A stretch of 64,000 bases of DNA. Origin: Microbacteriaceae bacterium VKM Ac-2854. Its GTDB lineage: Bacteria > Actinomycetota > Actinomycetes > Actinomycetales > Microbacteriaceae. Where the stretch lies: assembly GCA_013205085.1 (NCBI GenBank), contig JABMLH010000002.1:127425-191424 (forward strand). The letters run 5' to 3'. A program made the translations under genes and the position numbers. This document shows positions 46,170 to 52,501 of the stretch, piece by piece; position 1 is the first letter of the stretch, and every line of letters begins with the position of its first letter. Under the pieces are notes generated by a model that saw only the letters and a list, made by a program, of their open reading frames with translations, was not told the DNA's origin and searched no databases.

Positions 46170-46907
46170 TCACCACGGCCGAACTCCGCTCGATTTGACA
46201 GTCGGCGCGGGTTGTGCTGGGGTGACCGACCAATACACCGGGGTTGGTCCGGCGCCGCTCTGGTCGGTGGGCTTGGCCAGGGCCAGGCCCGAGGCGTACC
46301 ACCGCGCGATCTGGACCGACTGAGCCGACGGGCGCATGGTGCGTGCGCGCTCTTCGACGATGGCGCGGCCCGGGTCGATGGTGATGAGCGGGTAGCGCAG
46401 TAGCTGATAGAGGGCGAGCTTGGTGGGGCTCGGGATGGCGTGGATGATCCACGTGGTAGAGCGCGAGGTATGCCGCATGGCACGCTCGATGGCCCCCTGC
46501 CTGGCCGCGATGGCGATGTCACGGATGTGTTCGGGGTAGGTGTGGCTGCGCTCGGGCTCTCGGGGCATCAGCGCGCGAGCGATGACGTCGAGGTCGACGA
46601 TGGTGTCGGCAGGGGTCGCCTGGTCGCGGACGTACCGGGACTTGCCCGCCGCGGGTGGCCCCATGACGACGCGGATGTCGACGCCGTGCCCCTGGATGAG
46701 CCGGTTGGATCGTTGCGTGTTGCAGGCCCGGCAGGCGGGGCGCAGGTTGTCCATCGTTTCGAGCCCGCCGAAGCTGTAGGGCATCACGTGGTCTTTGGTG
46801 GTCGCGACCCTGGTGCAGTAGGGGCCTCGGAGCCAGCAGGCAGTTCCGTAGACCTCGAGAACCTTTTGCGTGACCGCGGTGGACTCGCGGCCGCTGCGCC
46901 TAGCCAC
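46170..46907 (-). CDS. HNH endonuclease fused to a P-loop kinase-like domain
   Basis: 245 aa from the GTG at 46907, which overlaps the upstream stop by 8 nt. Residues 24-69 form an HNH nuclease: C24 and C31, TKDHVMPYSFGG (H40), NLRPACRACN (C59, C62, N63). From residue 77 a P-loop domain follows: IRVVMGPPAAGKSRY (Walker A 83-90), then DTIVDLDVIARAL, a helical lid and ARTMRP, as in AAA_33/polynucleotide-kinase or zeta-toxin-like kinases. HNH proteins beside terminases assist cos cleavage in many phages; the kinase domain is unexpected. Confidence 0.8.
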   Translation of the reverse strand: MARRSGRESTAVTQKVLEVYGTACWLRGPYCTRVATTKDHVMPYSFGGLETMDNLRPACRACNTQRSNRLIQGHGVDIRVVMGPPAAGKSRYVRDQATPADTIVDLDVIARALMPREPERSHTYPEHIRDIAIAARQGAIERAMRHTSRSTTWIIHAIPSPTKLALYQLLRYPLITIDPGRAIVEERARTMRPSAQSVQIARWYASGLALAKPTDQSGAGPTPVYWSVTPAQPAPTVKSSGVRPW

Positions 46908-47103
46908 GCTGCGCCCCTCCCCCGCCGTCGGCGTTCTCGGTGCACCAGCGGTGCACGTCGCCCCAGGCGTAGCGCACTGATCGGCCGACCTTGGTCCACC
47001 GCGGCCCCTTCTTGGCGTGGCGGAGCTTGGCCAGGTAGGCGACGGTGACTTGCAGCCATTCGGCGACGTCCTCGGGCGTCGCGAGGGGCTGGGGCTTAGC
47101 CAA
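46900..47103 (-). CDS. Small helix-turn-helix protein (HTH_17/excisionase-like)
   Basis: 67 aa from a TTG overlapping the upstream stop. PEDVAEWLQVTVAYLAKLRH followed by GPRWTKVGRSVRYAWGDVHR is the MerR-like winged helix of the HTH_17 family (excisionases, AlpA-type regulators). It could be the excisionase or a late regulator. Confidence 0.75.
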   Translation of the reverse strand: MAKPQPLATPEDVAEWLQVTVAYLAKLRHAKKGPRWTKVGRSVRYAWGDVHRWCTENADGGGGAQRG

Positions 47104-47287
47104 GGTTGGATTCCTCTTCGGCCTCTCGCGGATCGGCCGGGGCGAACACGAGGGCGGCGACGGCGGCGAGCGTCGCGGCGGTGGTGCCGATCCAGAGCCA
47201 GACTCGGGAAGGAATCAGGATGTAGGTCCACATGACGGCGGCGGCGGCGAGCGTGGGCACGACGGGCAGGGCCTCGGGGGCGTTCAC
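47096..47287 (-). CDS. Small phage membrane protein
   Basis: 63 aa from a GTG. Two hydrophobic stretches (ALPVVPTLAAAAVMWTYILI and WLWIGTTAATLAAVAALVFA) and an acidic tail. GTGA overlap with the upstream gene. Function unknown. Confidence 0.65.
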   Translation of the reverse strand: MNAPEALPVVPTLAAAAVMWTYILIPSRVWLWIGTTAATLAAVAALVFAPADPREAEEESNLG

Positions 47288-47892
47288 AGCGCGTTTCCGA
47301 TGCCGTCGAGGGCCGCGGTGACGCCCCGGCCGTTCTGAGCCCGCACAGCGGCGTCGGCGGTCGCGTAGTCGATGGCGGCGGTTGCTCGGGCGACGCGCTC
47401 GAAGCTGGCGGAGCGGACGGCGGTGTCGAGTTCGTCGGCGAGGGCGTCGAGGGAGTCAGTGCGGAGGTCTTCGGCGGTGAGGTTGACGGCGGCTTCGGCG
47501 ACGATGGCGCGGGCTTCGGCGCCGACCTCTCCCTGCTCATCGACGGCCGCGAGAGCCTTGAGGACGATGGCGCGGGTGTCTTCGGCCATCCGGTGCCGCA
47601 TCATCGCGAACGCCTGCGCTGCGCGGTGCAGCTGGACCTCGAAGATGATGCGCTTGCCCGCGCTGATCCAGACCTGGCCCATGCCGACGTCGTAGATGCC
47701 GCGCTCGACGAACGTGCGCACGAGCCGGAGCGTCTGCGCGTGGCTATCCATCAGCCGGTGAGCGTCGAACGAGTCGGCGTAGATGGCCTCATCGGCGAAC
47801 ATGACGGCGAGTTCGGTGAGATCCTTCGTGATCGACACGACGTCCCACGTCGGCCGCTTGCGGTTCCGGACGGACTCGGATGGCTTGGTCAT
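47284..47892 (-). CDS. Phage protein of unknown function, helical
   Basis: 202 aa from the ATG at 47892, MTKPSESVRNRKRPTWDVVS, almost entirely helical by composition. Its start shares a base with the stop of the 43-aa gene before it (TAATG). No motif recognised; in an early or middle position between the replication gene and the HTH_17 gene. Confidence 0.65.
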   Translation of the reverse strand: MTKPSESVRNRKRPTWDVVSITKDLTELAVMFADEAIYADSFDAHRLMDSHAQTLRLVRTFVERGIYDVGMGQVWISAGKRIIFEVQLHRAAQAFAMMRHRMAEDTRAIVLKALAAVDEQGEVGAEARAIVAEAAVNLTAEDLRTDSLDALADELDTAVRSASFERVARATAAIDYATADAAVRAQNGRGVTAALDGIGNAL

Positions 47893-48023
47893 TACATGGC
47901 TCCATTCAGCAGGTTTGCCGCGATAGCGGCGGCTGGGACGAACGCGACGGCGAGAGCCGTAGCGGCGATGGTGAGCACGAGCACGAAGGCGACGTGCGAG
48001 GGGCGGATGCCGGAGTCGTTCAC
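47892..48023 (-). CDS. Small phage membrane peptide
   Basis: 43 aa from a GTG: MNDSGIRPSHVAFVLVLTIA then a continuing hydrophobic segment ending in LLNGAM. One membrane helix. Supported by tight packing: the GTG overlaps the upstream stop (GTGA) and the TAA overlaps the next ATG (TAATG). Function unknown. Confidence 0.6.
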   Translation of the reverse strand: MNDSGIRPSHVAFVLVLTIAATALAVAFVPAAAIAANLLNGAM

Positions 48024-48880
48024 AGCACCTCGCCCTGGGCGTTGTAGGCGATGCCGTCGAAGACCATTTCGTCACGGCTGCGCTCTCCGCAGTGGACGCA
48101 CCGGCCATTGATGGGCGCGTACTGGCAGCGGATGCCTCGACGCTGCGGGAACGCCTTGCAGAGCGCGTTCGAAGCGCTCAGCGCATCCGCCGCGTCGCGG
48201 AGCGACCCCGCGACGTCGAAGACGGCGCCAGAAGACGCGCCGCGTAGCGGCTCACTCTTACGCCCTTGACCTTCCGTGCGCTCGCGCGCACGCACGTCGT
48301 TAGGTACGTAAGTTTCTTTATCAACGTAGGTAGAAAGTTCTAAGGGTGTTTTGGGTGACGCCGGTGACACCGGCCCGGTGACGTGGGTGTCACCGGGTGA
48401 CGCTGACGTCACCGGGTCTGAGTCGGCGCTCTGGGCATCACCGGGTGACGTGGGCGTCACCGGGTCAAGCGCCACCTCCGGAGCCGCCGCAGGCTCGCAT
48501 TCGGGGTGAAAGAATCGCGTCTGGAAGCTCTTCGGCATGGCCTTGCCGCACTTGCGACACAGCAGCTTGTGGCCGCGTGAGCCGTCACAGTGGGGCGGGC
48601 ACTTGAGCACGAAGTGATAGAGGTTCGGCCGGTCGTAGTGCGCAATCTCGGCCGTGCCGCCGTGCTGGATGTCGCGGACAATCTCGCCGAGCCGGATGAG
48701 TTCGGTGAGCGACCGCTGGACCTGCCTGTCACTCACTCGGGCGTAGTGCGCGAGCGTGGGCACAGTGGGCCACGCGCCGCCGTCTCCGTCGTGGTTGGCG
48801 ATGCCGACTAGGACGGCGATGTCGGTGGAGTTGCGCGAGCGGGAGTGGTGCATGGCGATGGCCATGGCCTCGACGCTCAT
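48020..48880 (-). CDS. Phage replication-initiator-like winged-helix protein
   Basis: 286 aa. Residues 10-95 hold a winged helix of the HTH_36 kind: SRNSTDIAVLVGIANHDGDG, WPTVPTLAHYARVSDRQVQR, SLTELIRLGEI, typical of phage replication initiators. A zinc-ribbon-like segment (CPPHCDGSRGHKLLCRKCGK) follows, then a Pro/Ser/Thr-rich linker (residues 140-180) whose DNA carries GGTGAC repeats, and a C-terminal part with another CxxC (RCVHCGERS). The layout matches lambda O, whose gene contains the origin in its linker. Confidence 0.75.
   Translation of the reverse strand: MSVEAMAIAMHHSRSRNSTDIAVLVGIANHDGDGGAWPTVPTLAHYARVSDRQVQRSLTELIRLGEIVRDIQHGGTAEIAHYDRPNLYHFVLKCPPHCDGSRGHKLLCRKCGKAMPKSFQTRFFHPECEPAAAPEVALDPVTPTSPGDAQSADSDPVTSASPGDTHVTGPVSPASPKTPLELSTYVDKETYVPNDVRARERTEGQGRKSEPLRGASSGAVFDVAGSLRDAADALSASNALCKAFPQRRGIRCQYAPINGRCVHCGERSRDEMVFDGIAYNAQGEVL
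48306..48461. other. Candidate phage replication origin (iterons plus AT-rich segment)
   Basis: Eight exact GGTGAC or GTCACC hexamers occur between 48354 and 48461, at 48354, 48363, 48377, 48389, 48396, 48408, 48444 and 48456, several paired as inverted repeats around 4- to 6-nt centres; one imperfect ATCACC is at 48437. Beside them 48306-48351 is about two-thirds A+T by my count, in an otherwise GC-rich region. All lies within the initiator-like gene, iterons first and AT-rich second in its coding direction. Confidence 0.6.
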
Positions 48881-49086
48881 GCGGTGGGCTTCCGGATATC
48901 GGAGCGGTCGAAGACATAGGCCCCCGTTGGCCCGTCCAGCTGCGCGAGAGGGTGCAACCGGCCATCGCGGACCATGCGGATGACGGTGGAGCGGTCGCGT
49001 TCGAGGATCGTCGCGACGTCGGCGGCGCCGATGAGCTGGCCTGGCCAGATCAAACGCGGGTCAAATTCAAATCCGTCGTGTGTCAC
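48877..49086 (-). CDS. Small DNA-binding protein, Cro/Xis-like (HTH_17)
   Basis: 69 aa from a GTG. QLIGAADVATILERDRSTVI followed by RDGRLHPLAQLDGPTGAYVF is an HTH_17-type winged helix. It is the first gene of the minus-strand lytic series, divergent from the repressor, the position of cro or a cro/xis hybrid. Its stop overlaps the replication gene start (ATGA). Confidence 0.75.
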   Translation of the reverse strand: MTHDGFEFDPRLIWPGQLIGAADVATILERDRSTVIRMVRDGRLHPLAQLDGPTGAYVFDRSDIRKPTA

Positions 49087-49114
49087 GGGATGAACTAAAG
49101 CATGCCAGCCGTGT

Positions 49115-49132
49115 AACTACAATTCCGTAGTT
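49115..49132. promoter_or_regulatory. Candidate repressor operator
   Basis: AACTAC-AATTCC-GTAGTT, a perfect 6-bp inverted repeat with a 6-nt centre between the divergent cro-like and repressor genes, upstream of the lytic operon start. Confidence 0.6.
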
Positions 49133-49148
49133 TCTAGCTCCGCCTCAA

Positions 49149-49187
49149 TTGTTGCGCGCTCGCGCTTCCACCGCCATAATTGCGGCA
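49149..49187 (+). promoter_or_regulatory. Candidate repressor promoter, leaderless start
   Basis: CATAAT at 49175-49180 lies 6 nt before the ATG at 49187, so transcription could begin at the start codon itself. TTGTTG at 49149 is a weak -35 with long spacing (20 nt). No ribosome site precedes 49187, in keeping with a leaderless mRNA. Confidence 0.45.
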
Positions 49188-49498
49188 TGACGATCATGGG
49201 GAGTTCCGAGGGTTCGATGACCGCCTACGAGTTCACGCTCGGCGACAGACTGCGCAAGGCGCTGCAAGTCGCAGACGTGAGCACGAAGGAGATGGCCGAA
49301 TACCTCGGTATGAGCGAGTCGAGCCTGAGCCACTGGATGAGCGGTCGCACGACTCCGAAGAAGATGGCGGTGCGGATGTGGGCGCTGCGCACTGGCGCGC
49401 CGATTCAGTGGCTGGAAACAGGAAACGCCCCCCAGCCCGATAACGGGCCGGAGGGCGGCGGAGTGCACCCCCTCGGACTTGAACCGAGAACCCACTGA
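49187..49498 (+). CDS. XRE-type phage repressor, prophage (truncated) form
   Basis: 103 aa. Helix-turn-helix: LGDRLRKALQVADVSTKEMA and EYLGMSESSLSHWMSGRTTP. The last 11 residues, VHPLGLEPRTH, are read antisense through the tRNA-Lys 3' end, and the TGA stop (49496-49498) lies in the att core. In the excised genome the frame would continue into 30918-30963, giving 118 aa ending WLRAVDDAYLAEEAA. An internal ATG at 49217 with GAGG upstream is an alternative start (93 aa). It is divergent from the cro-like gene and is the likely immunity repressor. Confidence 0.8.
   Translation: MTIMGSSEGSMTAYEFTLGDRLRKALQVADVSTKEMAEYLGMSESSLSHWMSGRTTPKKMAVRMWALRTGAPIQWLETGNAPQPDNGPEGGGVHPLGLEPRTH
49432..49451 (-). 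terminator. Phage-supplied terminator for tRNA-Lys
   Basis: CCAGCCCG-ATAA-CGGGCCGG, an 8-bp stem with one mismatch, 12 bp beyond the tRNA 3' end on the minus strand, inside the repressor coding sequence. It would replace the host terminator displaced to 30851-30876. Confidence 0.6.
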
Positions 49499-49505
49499 TT
49501 AAGAG
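49463..49505. other. attR core
   Basis: Right copy of the 43-bp att repeat, embedded in tRNA-Lys. It differs from attL only at 49498 (A versus G). The A pairs correctly in the anticodon stem, so it is the host base; the crossover therefore lies to its left. Confidence 0.93.
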
Positions 49506-49536
49506 TCAGTTGCTCTGCCGATTGAGCTAGAGGTGC
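49464..49536 (-). tRNA. tRNA-Lys (anticodon CUU)
   Basis: 73 nt without encoded CCA. Acceptor stem GCACCTC with GGGGTGC, D arm GCTC/GAGC, anticodon stem ACTGA/TCAGT around loop CTCTTAA (anticodon CTT), T arm CTCGG-TTCAAGT-CCGAG. The 5' half is host DNA; the 3' half was supplied by the phage copy, restoring a functional gene. Confidence 0.97.
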
Positions 49537-49653
49537 GTTTCGGACCGGGTTTTTCACTTCCCGAACCGAGGGATTACATTACCAGCACCCTGGCGGGGGA
49601 TGTCAAATCGAGCCGGAGCCGCCTCGGGTGACCCCCTCCACTATCGTGGGATC

Positions 49654-50499
49654 GTGACCTACGAAGACGATCTCCGCCTGGCCCTCCGACTCGCCGATGC
49701 CGCCGACCGGATCTCGCGGGATCGGTTCCTCTCGATGGATCTCGTGGTCGACACCAAGCCCGACCGCACCCCCGTGACGGATGCCGACAAAGCTGTCGAA
49801 GAGGCGATCCGCGGCCTGCTCGCCACCGAGCGGCCCGACGACTCGATCGTCGGCGAGGAGTTCGGCACGCAGGGCGAGTCCGCTCGGCAGTGGATCATCG
49901 ACCCGATCGACGGCACGGCGCACTTCATGCGCGGCGTGCCGATCTGGGCGACGCTGATCGCGCTCGCGGTGGACGGCGTGCCCGTTGTGGGCGTCGTCTC
50001 GGCTCCCGCGCTCGGCAAGCGCTGGTGGGCCGCCACGGGCTACGGCGCCTGGGTGGACGAATCCGCCGGCGCGGTCGGACACATCGATCTACCCGACGAA
50101 CTCACGGGAGTGCTGGCGGCGCCGATCCTGGAGGAGCCGCGGCGCATCCACGTCTCCCGCGTGTCCGAACTCGCCGACGCGACGTTCAGCTACAACAGCA
50201 TCCAGCAGTGGGACGGCGCCGGGCGCCTGCCGCAGCTGCTGGAACTCGCGAGGACGGTCTGGCGCGACCGCGCCTATGGTGACGCCTGGCCGTACATGCT
50301 CGTCGCAGAGGGGCTCATCGACGGCGCCGGGGAGTTCGACCTCAAGCCATACGACATGGCGGCCCTGGTGCCGATCGTCGAAGAAGCCGGCGGGCGGTTC
50401 ACCTCGGCCGACGGCGAGGTCGGCCCGTGGCACGGCAGCGCCGTCGCGACCAACGGTCTGCTGCACGAGCACGTGCTCGACATCATCAAGCGGAGCTGA
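49654..50499 (+). CDS. hisN: Histidinol-phosphatase, inositol-monophosphatase type
   Basis: 281 aa from the GTG at 49654. Dephosphorylates L-histidinol phosphate in histidine synthesis. IMPase-fold motifs: VGEEFG, WIIDPIDGTAHFMRGVPIWA (metal-binding DPIDGT) and GDAWPYMLVAEGLID. The HFMRGVPIWATLIAL stretch is characteristic of actinobacterial HisN rather than SuhB. It begins 118 bp beyond the tRNA-Lys 5' end. Confidence 0.9.
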   Translation: MTYEDDLRLALRLADAADRISRDRFLSMDLVVDTKPDRTPVTDADKAVEEAIRGLLATERPDDSIVGEEFGTQGESARQWIIDPIDGTAHFMRGVPIWATLIALAVDGVPVVGVVSAPALGKRWWAATGYGAWVDESAGAVGHIDLPDELTGVLAAPILEEPRRIHVSRVSELADATFSYNSIQQWDGAGRLPQLLELARTVWRDRAYGDAWPYMLVAEGLIDGAGEFDLKPYDMAALVPIVEEAGGRFTSADGEVGPWHGSAVATNGLLHEHVLDIIKRS

Positions 50500-50501
50500 T
50501 C

Positions 50502-50987
50502 GTGTCGGTTCGTCGCGCGCTCGTCGGCGCTGCCCTCTGCGCATCCGCGCTGATGCTCGTCGGCTGCGCCGGATCGGCGACCGCCGAGCCTGCCGTTCGC
50601 GACACCGGCGGTGCGATCGTCGCGGCCGGCGACTCGGACGTCTTCTCGCTGCAGGTCGGCGACTGCTTCGTGGAACCCGACATCGACTCGGTCAGCGACG
50701 TCGAGGTCGTCCCGTGCGACGACGGATTCGACCTGCAGATCTACAACGCATTCGCACAACCCGGAGCCGAATACAGCACCGACGACACCCTGAAAGCGCA
50801 GGCGGATGCGGGCTGCGAGCCGGCGTTCGATGCGGCGATCGGAATCGCGTTCAGCGATTCCGTCTTGGAGTACCGCAGCCTGGTGCCGTCCGAGATCAGT
50901 TGGAACCACGGCGATCGCACCATTCTCTGCGCTGTGTACGATCCGGCCGGCGCGTCGACCGGCACACTCCTGGGTTCCGCTCGCTGA
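50502..50987 (+). CDS. Lipoprotein with septum-formation-type domain
   Basis: 161 aa from the GTG at 50502. Signal MSVRRALVGAALCASALMLV followed by GCAG (lipobox LVGC). The mature part reads FSLQVGDCFVEPDIDSVSDV and EVVPCDDGFDLQIYNAF, the conserved cysteine pattern of the actinobacterial septum-formation domain (PF13845 type). Starts 2 bp after hisN. A role at the envelope is inference from the family name only. Confidence 0.8.
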   Translation: MSVRRALVGAALCASALMLVGCAGSATAEPAVRDTGGAIVAAGDSDVFSLQVGDCFVEPDIDSVSDVEVVPCDDGFDLQIYNAFAQPGAEYSTDDTLKAQADAGCEPAFDAAIGIAFSDSVLEYRSLVPSEISWNHGDRTILCAVYDPAGASTGTLLGSAR

Positions 50988-51088
50988 ACGCGAGCGCCGA
51001 GGGGCTTGACGCCTCGCCGAAGCGCGCTCACGCTGGACTCAGATCGGCGCAGGGGGGCGCCACCGCCGTCCAGGACCCGAGGATTCCG

Positions 51089-51718
51089 ATGAGCCAGACC
51101 CCCCGCGACTCCGCGCGCAACGGCGCCAGCGGAGTCCGCTCCCGCACCGTGCGCCCGCCGCTCGATTTCTTCGAGCGCCTCCGCCGTCAGTCGGCGCTGC
51201 TGGCCGTGGCCGATGAGTTCGCCGTAGCGGAACCCACTGAGCTCAATCGCACGATCGAGGCCGCCTTCCGCGGCTTCACCCTCGCCTCGGATCGCGCGAT
51301 CGACGTGACTGCGTCGGAGGACGGATCGACGCTGGGATGGCTGCGTCCGATCGGCTCGCTCGCCCTCCTGGTGACGCAAGACTGCCCGCCGCCCCTGGTC
51401 GTCGAGCACCTGGCCGCCGCACTCGCCGCGATGAACGCGGTCTCGATCGCCATCGAGCCGCGCCAGCGCGAGGTCCTGGCGCCGCTGCTGCACGAGCTGA
51501 CGCACTTCCTGCCCGACGCGTTCGCGGAACTCGAGGTGGGTCCGCACGCCGAGTACCCGGCGGATGCCACGGTGGTCGCGTTGCTGCCCGGTCTCCTGGT
51601 CTTCTCCGCTGCACCGCCCATCGCCTGGGAGACGGCGGCCGACACCCCGGCCGAGCGCGTCGCGCTGCTCGAGCGGTACAGCCGGTTCCGTCAGCTGGAG
51701 GTGCCGCCGCGACGCTGA
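51089..51718 (+). CDS. Short aldehyde-dehydrogenase-like protein lacking catalytic residues
   Basis: 209 aa with a GAGGA site before the ATG. The middle, LGWLRPIGSLALLVTQDCPP followed by PLVVEHLAAALAAMNAVSIA, aligns by eye with the ALDH segment around P-x-G-v-v-x-x-I-x-P-W-N-x-P and A-L-A-A-G-N. The lysine of the KPSE motif is replaced (AIEPRQRE), and the cysteine-nucleophile domain is absent. Probably a relic or a non-catalytic derivative. Its 3' end overlaps the convergent ANTAR gene by 28 bp. Confidence 0.5.
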   Translation: MSQTPRDSARNGASGVRSRTVRPPLDFFERLRRQSALLAVADEFAVAEPTELNRTIEAAFRGFTLASDRAIDVTASEDGSTLGWLRPIGSLALLVTQDCPPPLVVEHLAAALAAMNAVSIAIEPRQREVLAPLLHELTHFLPDAFAELEVGPHAEYPADATVVALLPGLLVFSAAPPIAWETAADTPAERVALLERYSRFRQLEVPPRR

Positions 51719-52461
51719 AGATCCTCGGCGGCCGGCAGGTCTTCGGCGCCCAGGCGCAGCGTCCGATCGACGATCCGGTCGGCGGTGCGACGCAGGCTGA
51801 CCCGGTTCGCGCGCGCGTGTCGCCGCAGCACCTCGAACGCTTCGTCCGTCGAGATCCGCGCGGTCACCGAGAGCACTCCTTTCGCCTGCTCGATCACGAT
51901 CCGGCTCTCCAACGCGCGTTGCAACTGCTCGGTCATCACCGTGCTCTCCCGGAGCAACCGCTCCTGCAGGATGCCGATGGTCGCCACATCCGCCAGCCCC
52001 TGCACAACGGCGAGGTCGGCGTCGCTCAGGGCGCCGGGCGTCGTATCGAACAGGTTCATGGAGCCGATCACGGCACCGCGCAGGTGCAGCGGAATGCAGT
52101 GCACCGCTCGGAAGCCCTGCCCGAGTGCGGCGTCGCGGAACACCGGCCACGCATCGGCATCGCGCTCCAGGTCCTCCAACGAGAACGCGCGTCCGGTGGC
52201 GAAGCTGTCCAGGCACGGCCCGGAGCCGGCGTTCAACTGCATCACCTCGACGAAGTCCGCCTGCTCGCTGGTGGAGGCCACGAGCTGCAGGCCCGCCCCG
52301 CTGCCGTCCAGCATCATGCCACCCGCGGTCACGCCGGCGATCTCGACGCAGTCGAGCACAAGACCGTGCAGCAGGTCGACGACGTCGTAGTCGTCCGTCA
52401 GCGAATCCGCGACGGTGACGAAGGACCGGATGATGCGCGACTCGCGCGAATCCGCGGTCAC
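51691..52461 (-). CDS. GAF-ANTAR regulatory protein
   Basis: 256 aa from a GTG. GAF domain (residues 20-165: VDLLHGLVLDCVEIAGVTAG, GGMMLDGSGAGLQLVASTSE) and C-terminal ANTAR RNA-binding domain (QLQRALESRIVIEQAKGVLS, AFEVLRRHARANRVSLR). ANTAR proteins antiterminate transcription by binding paired hairpins in leaders. Second of two adjacent GAF-ANTAR genes with different sequences. Confidence 0.88.
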   Translation of the reverse strand: MTADSRESRIIRSFVTVADSLTDDYDVVDLLHGLVLDCVEIAGVTAGGMMLDGSGAGLQLVASTSEQADFVEVMQLNAGSGPCLDSFATGRAFSLEDLERDADAWPVFRDAALGQGFRAVHCIPLHLRGAVIGSMNLFDTTPGALSDADLAVVQGLADVATIGILQERLLRESTVMTEQLQRALESRIVIEQAKGVLSVTARISTDEAFEVLRRHARANRVSLRRTADRIVDRTLRLGAEDLPAAEDLQRRGGTSS

Positions 52462-52501
52462 CGGCGCACGGCCTGACGCCTCGCGATGAATCGGCTGGTG
52501 A

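Larger units (their letters stand above)
30883..49505. mobile_element. Compact siphovirus-like prophage at tRNA-Lys(CUU)
   Basis: Bounded by a 43-bp direct repeat (30883-30925 and 49463-49505, 42 of 43 identical) that is the 3' part of tRNA-Lys. The excised circle would be 18,580 bp. It contains an integrase, an XRE repressor, a replication-initiator-like gene, terminase, portal, fused protease-capsid, head-tail connectors, tail tube, frameshifted chaperone, tape measure, tail tip and fibre-like proteins, endolysin and holin-like genes, with no visible inactivating lesions. There is no DNA polymerase or helicase gene, so replication would rely on host enzymes. This is small for a tailed phage, close to the small actinobacteriophage genomes. 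Confidence 0.95.
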
